From positions 1-64,000 of the forward strand of contig NZ_JAEKKT010000119.1 of NCBI RefSeq assembly GCF_019510245.1: 64,000 bases of DNA, read 5' to 3'. The notes under the pieces are model-generated. The model saw nothing but the letters and a program-made list of their open reading frames with translations. It made no database searches and was not told the DNA's origin. The first letter of the stretch is position 1; each line of letters begins with the position of its first letter. The position numbers and the translations under genes were made by a program. Below are positions 25,038 to 32,833 of the stretch, one piece after another. This DNA is from Streptomyces sp. (lineage in GTDB: Bacteria > Actinomycetota > Actinomycetes > Streptomycetales > Streptomycetaceae).

Positions 25038-26174
25038 TCAGCAGGTGGCGACCCCTGGCAGCCAGGCCGGGCCCTTGATGTAGATGTTCGTCATCCACGC
25101 GCCGTTGGTCAGCTTGGACCAGGCGTCGTTGACGTACCCCTCGGCGGTGACCCTCTGGGCGTGCGTCTGGCAGACCACGTTCACCGTCGTCGGCTGGGCG
25201 AAGTAGTCGACGACACCGGCGTTCACGTTGGGCTCGCTGTGCGTGCGCACGCCCGTGCCCCAGGTCTGGAACGCCGTGCTGCCCCCGCCCGGCGGCGTCG
25301 GGCTGTCGCCGCCGCAGTCCGGGATGCCGGGCAGCTCGGCCGGGCCCTTGATGTAGATGTTGGTCATCCAGGAGCCGTCGGCCAGCTTGGCCCAGATGTC
25401 GTTGGTGTAGCCCTCCGCGCTCACCTCCTCCGCGTGCTCCTGGCACTGCACGGAGACCTGCGTGGGGCCGGCGAAGGTGTCGACGACCGAGGCGTGCACG
25501 CTCGGCGTGGAGTGCGTGTGCACGCCCGTGCCCCAGGTCTGGAAGGTCGAGCCCCCGTTCGCCGGCGGCGGCACCGGCGTGCCGGACGGGTTGATGCGGA
25601 TCGCGCCCGCGTAGTCGCCGCCCGTGCGGACCGGGGTCACCCGGATGTGGGTGCCGGACTCGTACGCCTCGACCATCTGCCCGGCGCCCAGGTACATGGC
25701 GACGTGGTGGACGTACCCGCTGCCCCAGAACATCAGGTCACCGGGGACCAGCGGAGCCGTGCCCTGGCCCGCCGAGAAGCGGGCCGAGGCCTGCGGGCTG
25801 TGGAACTGGTCGTCGGCGGTGCCGTTGAGCAGGTCCGTGCCGGTCGCCCGGTAGTACGCGTACCGCATCAGGCCCGAACAGTCGAAACCCATGCGCTCGT
25901 TGTCGTGCAGGCTGTCCGGGTCGGAGCCGTCGTAGTAGCCGTACGTCGCACCGGGCGTGGCGCCGTGGCCGCCGCCCCAGCTGTACCAGACGCCGATCTG
26001 GGAGCAGGCGGCCTGGACGGCGGCCTGCGCGGTGGCCGAGGCGCCGGAGGCCAGTACCCCGCACGAGGTGTCCTGGGCGGCGGCGTGCGCGGTGACGGGC
26101 AGCAGCGGGGCCATGGCCAGCGCGGCGGCCACCGCGAGCGTCCTGACGGGCGTGGTGAGGTTCAAGGTCTGCAT
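25038..26174 (-). CDS. Secreted NlpC/P60 peptidoglycan hydrolase with two C-terminal repeats
   Basis: A 378-residue exported protein. A signal peptide (VRTLAVAAALAMAPLLPVTA) ends at AHA. The NlpC/P60 domain has the catalytic cysteine in MGFDCSGLM (about residue 100) and the histidine in YVHHVAMYLG (about 157). After a proline-rich linker come two repeats of about 75 residues, each starting FQTWGTGV.TH and ending WMTNIYIKGPA.LPG. They are probably cell-wall-binding or stabilising modules with conserved cysteine pairs. It should cut peptide stems of peptidoglycan outside the cell. GAAGG lies immediately before the ATG. An ECF sigma gene lies upstream on the same strand. Confidence 0.88.
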   Translation of the reverse strand: MQTLNLTTPVRTLAVAAALAMAPLLPVTAHAAAQDTSCGVLASGASATAQAAVQAACSQIGVWYSWGGGHGATPGATYGYYDGSDPDSLHDNERMGFDCSGLMRYAYYRATGTDLLNGTADDQFHSPQASARFSAGQGTAPLVPGDLMFWGSGYVHHVAMYLGAGQMVEAYESGTHIRVTPVRTGGDYAGAIRINPSGTPVPPPANGGSTFQTWGTGVHTHSTPSVHASVVDTFAGPTQVSVQCQEHAEEVSAEGYTNDIWAKLADGSWMTNIYIKGPAELPGIPDCGGDSPTPPGGGSTAFQTWGTGVRTHSEPNVNAGVVDYFAQPTTVNVVCQTHAQRVTAEGYVNDAWSKLTNGAWMTNIYIKGPAWLPGVATC

Positions 26175-26261
26175 CCTTCGTCGACGTGGAGCCGGGTGCG
26201 GGGGTCGGGCGGATCCACCGGGTGCCGCGCCCCACCCCCGTGGGGGCGCGGCACCCGGAGT

Positions 26262-26810
26262 TCAGCCGGCCAGCGCCGCGCGCATCTTCGCCAGCGCCCG
26301 CATCCGGTTGCGCTGGACGGTGCCGCGATGGGCGCCGAGCCGTTCCCCGGCCGTGTCGTGGGTGAGCCCCTCGAGATCGACGAGGATCACCGCGGCGGCC
26401 TCCTTCGGCGAGAGCACGCTCAGCAGCGCGAGGGCGGTGGCGGAGGCCTCGTACGTGCCCAGTCCGCCGTCCCAGCCGGCCTCGGGCAGCCGGTCGGTGG
26501 TGCGCTCCCGGCGGGAGGGGTGCAGCCAGGAGTCGCGCAGCAGGTTCAGCGCGACCGTGCAGGCGTAGGCGTACGGATGCTGCTGGGGCGTCAGGTTCTG
26601 GGCCCGGGCCCGCCTGGAGAGCCGCAGATACGTCTCCTGGAGGAGGTCGTCGGCGTCGTGCGGGTTGCCGGTCAGGGCGAGCAGCCGTCTGCGCAGTCTG
26701 GGCATGTCGGCGGTGAAAGAGGCGTCGAACTCTCCCGGGCTCATGGACTCGACGACGCCGTTCGCATCGTCGCGCGGGTCCTGCGTACACGTGCCGCCAT
26801 GGCTTTCCAC
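26262..26810 (-). CDS. ECF-type RNA polymerase sigma factor
   Basis: A 182-residue sigma-70-family protein with region 2 (LLALTGNPHDADDLLQETYL) and region 4 (LSVLSPKEAAAVILVDLEGL, ERLGAHRGTVQRNRMRALAK). No anti-sigma gene is adjacent, which points to control by another route or by expression level. The GTG at 26810 has GGGGGAC upstream; an internal ATG 22 codons later is possible. It sits between a VanX-like dipeptidase and a secreted NlpC/P60 hydrolase in the same direction, so it may direct cell-wall functions. Confidence 0.85.
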   Translation of the reverse strand: MESHGGTCTQDPRDDANGVVESMSPGEFDASFTADMPRLRRRLLALTGNPHDADDLLQETYLRLSRRARAQNLTPQQHPYAYACTVALNLLRDSWLHPSRRERTTDRLPEAGWDGGLGTYEASATALALLSVLSPKEAAAVILVDLEGLTHDTAGERLGAHRGTVQRNRMRALAKMRAALAG

Positions 26811-26862
26811 TGTCGTCCCCCGTTGGTTTCGTCGGTCGTGAGAGAGGTGCCCGGTCCGTCGG

Positions 26863-27528
26863 TCACGCGGGCCGGACGGGTGCGGCGGCGGGCCCGTAGC
26901 GGGCGGCCGGTGCCCCGCTCAGCAGGGCCCAGTACCGGTCGCCGTAGGACCAGTGCCACCACTCGGTGGGGTAGTTGACGAAGCCGGCCGTGGTCAGCGC
27001 CCGGCTCATCGACGCGCGGTGGGCGCGCGCCTCGGCGCCGACGTTCGGTGCCCCGGTACGGCAGGCGCCCGCGCTCTCCTCCGGGGTGGCGTTGACCTCC
27101 GTGCCCAGCGGCAGCTCGGTGCCGCCGGCGGTGCACAGGGTCAGGTCCACCGCCCCGCCGCTCACGTGCGGGGCCACCTCGGGCGGGGAGATGTAGGCGC
27201 TGGCCAGCTCGCGGATCCGGTCCGGACCGGCGTCGGGGTGGGCCGCGCGCAGAGTCGCCGCGTACTGCTCGAAGTAGCGGCGCTGGAGATCGGGCGGCCG
27301 GTACCCCTCGACCACCAGGAACCGGATCCCGGCGGGCAGCAGCGACTGCGCCTGGAGCAGCCGGCGCAGCGCCCCGAGGCGCAGGTGCGCGTAGCTGCCG
27401 TCGGCGTCGGCCTGCCGGAGGTCGATCCGCAGGCCGGGCGCCTCCCGCAGGTCGACCAGCGGTTCACCGCACTCCTGCTCGGTGACCTCGGCGACCCGGG
27501 AGTCGGAGAGCGTGATGATGTCCGTCAC
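26863..27528 (-). CDS. VanX-like D-Ala-D-Ala dipeptidase
   Basis: A 221-residue member of the zinc D-alanyl-D-alanine dipeptidase family. The conserved arginine is in VVEGYRPPDLQ, the zinc ligands are in PHVSGGAVDLTL (His and Asp, eight residues inclusive) and EWWHWSYG (Glu and His). It would split D-Ala-D-Ala in the cytoplasm; no signal peptide is visible. VanX proteins in vancomycin resistance go with vanH and vanA, which are not in the window, so recycling of wall dipeptides is as likely as resistance. The GTG at 27528 is the best start but has a weak ribosome site. Confidence 0.8.
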   Translation of the reverse strand: MTDIITLSDSRVAEVTEQECGEPLVDLREAPGLRIDLRQADADGSYAHLRLGALRRLLQAQSLLPAGIRFLVVEGYRPPDLQRRYFEQYAATLRAAHPDAGPDRIRELASAYISPPEVAPHVSGGAVDLTLCTAGGTELPLGTEVNATPEESAGACRTGAPNVGAEARAHRASMSRALTTAGFVNYPTEWWHWSYGDRYWALLSGAPAARYGPAAAPVRPA

Positions 27529-27707
27529 GCAGAACAGCGTGCCCGGGGCCCCTGCAATTGCTCTGCAGCTTCCCTGCAAGCGCGTCACCAGGCCATCTGC
27601 AGCGCGGATCCGGCGCCACGTGCCACGCGTCCCCCGCCCCACGCCTCGCCCTTCGTGCGGCCGGGGTCCGGGGGCCACGGCCGGGCGCCCACGCGGCCGG
27701 GACGCGG

Positions 27708-30700
27708 CTACGGCACCTCGTCGCCCGCGCGCTCCCACGCCTCCCGCGCGCCAACCGACCGGAAGACCTCCAGCGCCTGAGCCCGCTCCGCCCGGGCCCG
27801 TTCCGCCTCGCCGTCCGCCGACCACACCCCGGCCAGGTCCCACACCGTGCGGGCCCGCCACAGCGGCAGCCCCAACTCCGCCCAGAGGGCCGCCGCCACC
27901 TCCAGCGGCTCCCGGGCCGCGTCGGTGTCACCGGCCGCCAGCCGCAGCTCTCCGAGCGTGCGCAGCACCAGCGCCTCGCCGAACCGGTCCTGGCGCTCCC
28001 GGGCCACGGTCAGGCAGCGCATCAGCCGCCGCCGCGCCTCCGCCGGCCGGCCGGTGCGCAACTCCACCTTGGCCAGGGCCTGTTCGGTGTACATCACGCC
28101 GAAGGTGTCGTGCAGGCCGGTGAAGATCCGCAGCGCGTCGAGGAAGAGCCGTTCGGCTTCGGCGTACCGGCCCTCGGCCCGGTCGCACAGGGCCAGCGAG
28201 CGCAGGGTGAGGCCCTCGCCGTGCAGGTCGGCCGCCGCCCGGTACAGCGCGAGCGCCCCGGACAGCGCCGCCCGGGCCTGCGGGCCGCGCCCCTGCTCGC
28301 GGTGCACGTAGCCGATGCCGTACAGCACGCCCGCCCGGGCACCGGCGTCGCCCATGTCGCCGTACCGCTCCAGCGCGGCCTCCAGCAGCTCCAACGCCTC
28401 GGGGTAACGGGCCTGTTCGCGGCGGGCGGTGCCCATACCGGCGAGGGCCACGGCCGCCCCGTCCGGCAGCCTTTCCCCGAACAGCCGCAAGGCGTCCGAG
28501 AAGTAGGCGTAGGAGTCCTCGAACCGATCCTGTTCGTACCGGAGTTGGCCGAGTCCGGCGAGGAGCCAGGCCTCGCCCTCCACGTCGCCGCCGCGCCGTA
28601 CCGCCGCCATGGCCGCCGTGTGCGCCCGGGACCAGGCGTCGAACTGGTTGTACAACGCGGCGGAACTCGCGATCAGCGCCCCGGCGAGATCACGGGCGGT
28701 GCGGGCCATGCCGTGGTCGGCGCAGTGCGTCACCGCGGCCAGCAGCCCCGCCTGCTCGGCGGCGAACCAGGCCGCGGGCCGGGCGAGGACCGCCTCCTCG
28801 GTCTCCGGGCCGAGCGGGCGGACGGCGGCCGGTTCCGGGAAGTGGCGGGTCGCGCCGCCGGGGCCCCGGGCGGCCGCCTTCCGGGCGAGGTCCAGCCAGC
28901 TCGCCGCCAGCCGCAGCACCGCGGCCGCCCGGTCCTCGGCGCTCTCCTCGACGAGGCAGCGCTCGCGGGCGTGTTCGCGGGCGAGGTCGTGGATGCGGTA
29001 ACGGGCGAGGCCGGTGCCGTCCACGCCGACCGCGTCGATGAAGTGGCAGTCCACCAGCCGCTCGACGGCCTCCTCGGCCTCCTCCGTCCCTATGTCGAGC
29101 AGGGGAGCGGCGATCCACGCCGCGAAGTCGGGCAGGTCCAGCAGGGCGAGGCGGCGCAGGGCCCGGCGTTCCTGCGGGTCGAGGTCCGAGTAGCCGAGCT
29201 CCAGGCTGGCGCGCAACTCCAGGTCCCCGGCGCTGAGTTCGTTGAGGCGGCGGCGTTCGTCGCGCAGCCGGCCGACGAGCCGGCCGGGTGCCCAGTGCGG
29301 GCGGGCGGCGAGGCGGGCGCCGGCGATCCGCACCGCGAGCGGCAGCCGCCCGCACAGGGCGACTATCTCGGCGGCCTGCTCCGGCTCCGCCCAGGTCCGC
29401 CCCGCGCCGGCCACCCGGCGGAGCAGGTCGAGGGCCCCGGCCTCGTCCGGGACGGCGAGGTCCAGATGGGCGGCGCCCTCCAGCGCCACCAGCCGGCGGC
29501 GGCTGGTGACCAGGACCGCGGCACCGGGGCCCGGCGGGAGCAGGGGCCGCAGGTGCGCCTCGCCGGCCGCGTTGTCCAGGACGATCAGGGTCCGCCGGTG
29601 CCCGATGTGGGTGCGGTACAGGCCGGTCAGCTCCTCGACGCCGGAGGGCAGGGTGTCGGGGTCGACGCCCATGGCCCGCAGCAGGCGGGCCAGTGCGTCG
29701 GCGGGTTCCAGCGGGGTGGTGTCGGCGGCCCGCAGGTCCACGAAGAGACGGCCGTCCGGGAAGAGGTCGGCGGTGCGGTGGCCGACATGCACCGCGAGGG
29801 CGGTCTTGCCGATGCCCGAGCGCCCGGAGATCACCCCGATCGGCGGTGCGGTCCGGCCGGGGTCGCCGACGCCGCGCAGCAGCTCCGTCGCCCACTTGAC
29901 CTGCTCCGCCCGGCCCACGAAGTCGGCGATGTCCGGCGGGAGATGGGAGGGAGCGGGCCGGGGCCGCCCGCTTCGGGGCGCCGGTACCGGCGGCCGGGCG
30001 GCCCGCGCGGTCCCCAGCACACCGGTGTCATGGGTGAGGACGGCCTGGTGCACCGCCCGCAGCTCGGGCCCCGGGTCGATGCCCAGCTCGTCGCGGAGCA
30101 CCGACCGGCCCTCCTGGTAGACCCGCAGGGCGTCGGAGACCCGGCCGGTGCGGAACAGCGCGGTCATCAGCTGACCGCGCGGCCGCTCCCGCAACGGATG
30201 CGCGGCCACATGGGCGAGCAGCGGCGCGATGGCCCCGTCCGCACGGTCCAGCTCCAGGGCCAGGCCGAAGGACTCCTCCTGGGCCACCAGCCGCAGCTCC
30301 GCGAGCCGGGCCGCCTCGATCCGGGCGAACGACTGCCCGAGCCCCTCCAGGGCCTCCCGGCCCCGCCACAGCCCCAGCGCCTCGGCGAGGACGTCGGCGG
30401 CCTCCTCCGTACGCCCCAGGGACCGCCCGGTCGCGAGGAGTTCCTCGAAGCGGCGGGCGTCGACCCGGTCCGGCGCGAGATCGACGACGTAGCCCGGGGG
30501 CCGGGTGCGGATCACCTCGGCCGTGCCGACCCGGGCCAGGGCCCGGCGTACGGCCGATACATGGGTGGCGACCAGGGCGCCCGCGGTGGCCGGCGCCTCC
30601 TCGTCCCAGACGAAGTCCACCAGGCGCTCGGTGGAGATCACCTCGCCCAGGTGGACGACGAGCGCGGCGAGGACGGCCAGCGGCCGGGAGCCACCGAGCG

Positions 30701-30758
30701 GGGCCCGCCTGCCGCCCTCCCAGACCTCCACCGGGCCGAGCAGACGTACTTCGAACAT
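27708..30758 (-). CDS. AfsR/SARP-type regulator with NB-ARC and TPR domains
   Basis: A 1016-residue regulator. Domains in order are an OmpR-like winged helix (residues 1-95, VRLLGPVEVWEGGRRAPLGG), the bacterial transcriptional activation domain (about 100-245, ending ELGIDPGPELRAVHQAVL), an NB-ARC ATPase from about 280 with Walker A GRSGIGKTAL (about 311) and RTLIVLDNA, and TPR repeats from about 640 to the end. The overall design is that of AfsR, an activator of secondary metabolism genes responding to phosphorylation or ligands. The ATG at 30758 has a GGGGACC site. It faces the VanX-like gene 179 bp downstream. Its targets cannot be read from the sequence. Confidence 0.92.
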   Translation of the reverse strand: MFEVRLLGPVEVWEGGRRAPLGGSRPLAVLAALVVHLGEVISTERLVDFVWDEEAPATAGALVATHVSAVRRALARVGTAEVIRTRPPGYVVDLAPDRVDARRFEELLATGRSLGRTEEAADVLAEALGLWRGREALEGLGQSFARIEAARLAELRLVAQEESFGLALELDRADGAIAPLLAHVAAHPLRERPRGQLMTALFRTGRVSDALRVYQEGRSVLRDELGIDPGPELRAVHQAVLTHDTGVLGTARAARPPVPAPRSGRPRPAPSHLPPDIADFVGRAEQVKWATELLRGVGDPGRTAPPIGVISGRSGIGKTALAVHVGHRTADLFPDGRLFVDLRAADTTPLEPADALARLLRAMGVDPDTLPSGVEELTGLYRTHIGHRRTLIVLDNAAGEAHLRPLLPPGPGAAVLVTSRRRLVALEGAAHLDLAVPDEAGALDLLRRVAGAGRTWAEPEQAAEIVALCGRLPLAVRIAGARLAARPHWAPGRLVGRLRDERRRLNELSAGDLELRASLELGYSDLDPQERRALRRLALLDLPDFAAWIAAPLLDIGTEEAEEAVERLVDCHFIDAVGVDGTGLARYRIHDLAREHARERCLVEESAEDRAAAVLRLAASWLDLARKAAARGPGGATRHFPEPAAVRPLGPETEEAVLARPAAWFAAEQAGLLAAVTHCADHGMARTARDLAGALIASSAALYNQFDAWSRAHTAAMAAVRRGGDVEGEAWLLAGLGQLRYEQDRFEDSYAYFSDALRLFGERLPDGAAVALAGMGTARREQARYPEALELLEAALERYGDMGDAGARAGVLYGIGYVHREQGRGPQARAALSGALALYRAAADLHGEGLTLRSLALCDRAEGRYAEAERLFLDALRIFTGLHDTFGVMYTEQALAKVELRTGRPAEARRRLMRCLTVARERQDRFGEALVLRTLGELRLAAGDTDAAREPLEVAAALWAELGLPLWRARTVWDLAGVWSADGEAERARAERAQALEVFRSVGAREAWERAGDEVP

Positions 30759-31153
30759 TGGTCCCCGATCGCTGCCCCGCGGATGCCGACAACGATATCG
30801 GCGGCCACCGTCGGGGCAGGCCGACGACCGGGCCCTCGTGTCCGGAACCGTTCCGTCCCACCGGCCGGACGGAATGGCCGCGAGGCCCGGTGTGCCGAAC
30901 GGGACGGGGCCCGTCGGCGCCGCGGGAGCCGTTCTCCCTCCTGCCGCGGTTGGCTGGTTTCTGTGGGTGGCCATAGCGGCCCCTGTGCGGGAGACGGCCG
31001 GCGGCCGGCCCTCGTATGACCGCACCCCCGGATCCGCGACGGAATCCGCGGCGCCGGAATTTCCCCGCGGCCGCATGTCATACGAACGCCCTGCCGGCGG
31101 CGTCAACGGCCCGTAAGCACCGAGCCGTTCGCCGTACGCCAGGGAGTCGCCCG
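30759..31153. other. Divergent intergenic region with an inverted repeat
   Basis: No gene is seen. The region separates the AfsR-like gene from a lipoprotein gene and should contain both promoters. A perfect 9-bp repeat, TCGTATGAC (31012-31020) and GTCATACGA (31077-31085), lies closer to the lipoprotein gene, with 56 bases between the arms. Confidence 0.5.
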
Positions 31154-32089
31154 ATGAAGCGCACCGCCTTCCGCCGAAGGACCGCGTGGCTGAGCACCGT
31201 CGCCGCCGTGACCGCGCTCGCCCTCACCGGCTGCACCCGGACGTCCGGCGACGGCTCGGCCCCCGCCGCCGCGCACCGGGTCCGCGACCTCGGATACGCG
31301 CAGGACCTGCGGATCTCGGACGCCGAACAGCGCCTGGTCGCCGGGTGCATGGGACGCCACGGGTTCCGCTACTGGACGGACCGCCCGCTGAGCCTGGCCG
31401 AGAGCAGGCCGCTCGGCTACGTCCAGGACGACGTGCACTGGGCCCGTACCTACGGGTACGGCAGCCGGATCGCGGCGAAGGAGGACCGCGCCCGGCTGCG
31501 CAACCCCAACAGCGCCTACCGCAAGGGCCTCCCCACCACCCGGAAGGCCGCGTACGACACCGCTCTCGACGGCGGCCGCCGGGCCGAACTGCTGCGCACC
31601 GACGTCCCCGGCGGGGGCGAGGTCACCAAGCGGACCGGCGGCTGCGACGCCGAGGCGGAGCGGCGGCTGTACGGCGATCCGCGGACCTGGTTCCGGCTCG
31701 ACACCACGGCGAGCAACCTGCGCCCGCTCTACGTCGGCAAGCTGCTGCACGACCGGCGGTTCACCGCCGCCGTCAACGCGTGGTCCGCCTGCATGAAGCG
31801 CGCCGGCCACCCCTACCCGGACCCGGACGCGGCCCGGCAGGCCACCCGGGAGCACCCCGCGGTCCAGACCCGGGCGGAGGAGGCCAGGAACTTCGCCGCC
31901 GAGGTCCGGATCGCGGTCGCCGACGCCACCTGCGCCCGCCAGGTCTCCCTCAGGTCCGTGGGCCGGGACCGCGAGGCCCACTACCTGGCCCGGCTGGACG
32001 GCGAGTACGGCGCCCGGCTGGACGCCTACCGGCAGGTGCGCCTCAGGGCGCTGGAGCGCGCCGAGCGGATCGTGCCCGCCCGCACCTGA
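31154..32089 (+). CDS. Lipoprotein of unknown function
   Basis: A 311-residue protein with an arginine-rich start (MKRTAFRRRTAW), a hydrophobic stretch and the lipobox LALTGC, so it should be a lipid-anchored outer-face protein. The mature part is charged and probably helical, with three scattered cysteines (GCMGRHG, GCDAEAE, SACMKRAG) and one near the end (ATCARQ). This recalls a group of actinobacterial proteins with conserved C.xxG/CM patterns, none with a known function. The start has AGGGAG seven bases upstream. No partner is evident among the neighbours. Confidence 0.75.
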   Translation: MKRTAFRRRTAWLSTVAAVTALALTGCTRTSGDGSAPAAAHRVRDLGYAQDLRISDAEQRLVAGCMGRHGFRYWTDRPLSLAESRPLGYVQDDVHWARTYGYGSRIAAKEDRARLRNPNSAYRKGLPTTRKAAYDTALDGGRRAELLRTDVPGGGEVTKRTGGCDAEAERRLYGDPRTWFRLDTTASNLRPLYVGKLLHDRRFTAAVNAWSACMKRAGHPYPDPDAARQATREHPAVQTRAEEARNFAAEVRIAVADATCARQVSLRSVGRDREAHYLARLDGEYGARLDAYRQVRLRALERAERIVPART

Positions 32090-32175
32090 GACCTGCCGCC
32101 ACCCCATGACTCCGCGGCGCCCGCCGCGGTCCTTCCCACACCGACCGCCTCCGACGAGGCAGAACGGAATTCATC

Positions 32176-32631
32176 ATGCGCAAAATGACCCTCGCCCTCA
32201 CCACGCTGGCCCTCGCCGCCGTCGGCTTCGCCGTACCCGTCAACGCCCACGCCTCGGCCGGCTGCAACGCGGCGTGGCCGGGCCGCGACGGCAACGTGCG
32301 GGCCTGGCGGGACTGGGACTGCGCGGGCGGCCTGCTCGGCGTCAGCGCGGGCAACGACTCCAACTGGTCCGACAGCGCCGGCGGTTTCCAGGGCGTCGGC
32401 AACGTCGCCTCCTCCGTGATGAACAGCGGCTACGTCGGCGGCAAGGACGTCGTCGCCTTCTACTACTACGCCAACTACTCGGGCGGCTACGGCTGCCTGA
32501 AGCCGGGCGAGCTCTACGTGGACGACCTCACCCGCGACCACTTCACCGACGGCCACACCATGAACGACAACATCCTGTCCCACCAGTGGGTGACGGAGAG
32601 CGCCTGCGCCGCGGGCTCCTTCATCAGCTGA
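32176..32631 (+). CDS. Secreted peptidase inhibitor family I36 protein
   Basis: A 151-residue secreted protein. The signal peptide (MTLALTTLALAAVGFAVP) ends at AHA. The mature domain has the crystallin-like pattern of Streptomyces metalloproteinase inhibitors (SDSAGGFQGVGNVASSVMNS, VAFYYYANYSGGYGCLKPGE) and four cysteines likely to pair. It may inhibit an extracellular peptidase or serve as a small structural protein. It follows the lipoprotein gene by 86 bp in the same direction; the ribosome site is weak. Confidence 0.78.
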   Translation: MRKMTLALTTLALAAVGFAVPVNAHASAGCNAAWPGRDGNVRAWRDWDCAGGLLGVSAGNDSNWSDSAGGFQGVGNVASSVMNSGYVGGKDVVAFYYYANYSGGYGCLKPGELYVDDLTRDHFTDGHTMNDNILSHQWVTESACAAGSFIS

Positions 32632-32833
32632 CGCCGGGCGGCCGGCCGCGGTCACCGCCCCCCGCCGCGGCCGGCTCCGTCCCCTTACCGACTACCCACC
32701 TCACGTACCGCCGGGTTTCACATCCGCGACACCAGACCCTTCCCTGACGTTCGATGCCCTTGGAACACTCGCACCCGCAGACAATCCGCCCTGTTCCGGC
32801 CATCCGTACGTCAGGATGAGAGGTCGCCCACTC

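Noticed and set aside
26863..27528. Vancomycin-type resistance locus
   Set aside because: Only the VanX-like dipeptidase is present; vanH, vanA and a VanRS pair are not in the window.
27558..31019. Plus-strand open frame of over 1100 codons opposite the AfsR-like gene
   Set aside because: It mirrors the coding strand of the AfsR-like gene, and its composition is that of a GC-driven antisense frame without motifs.
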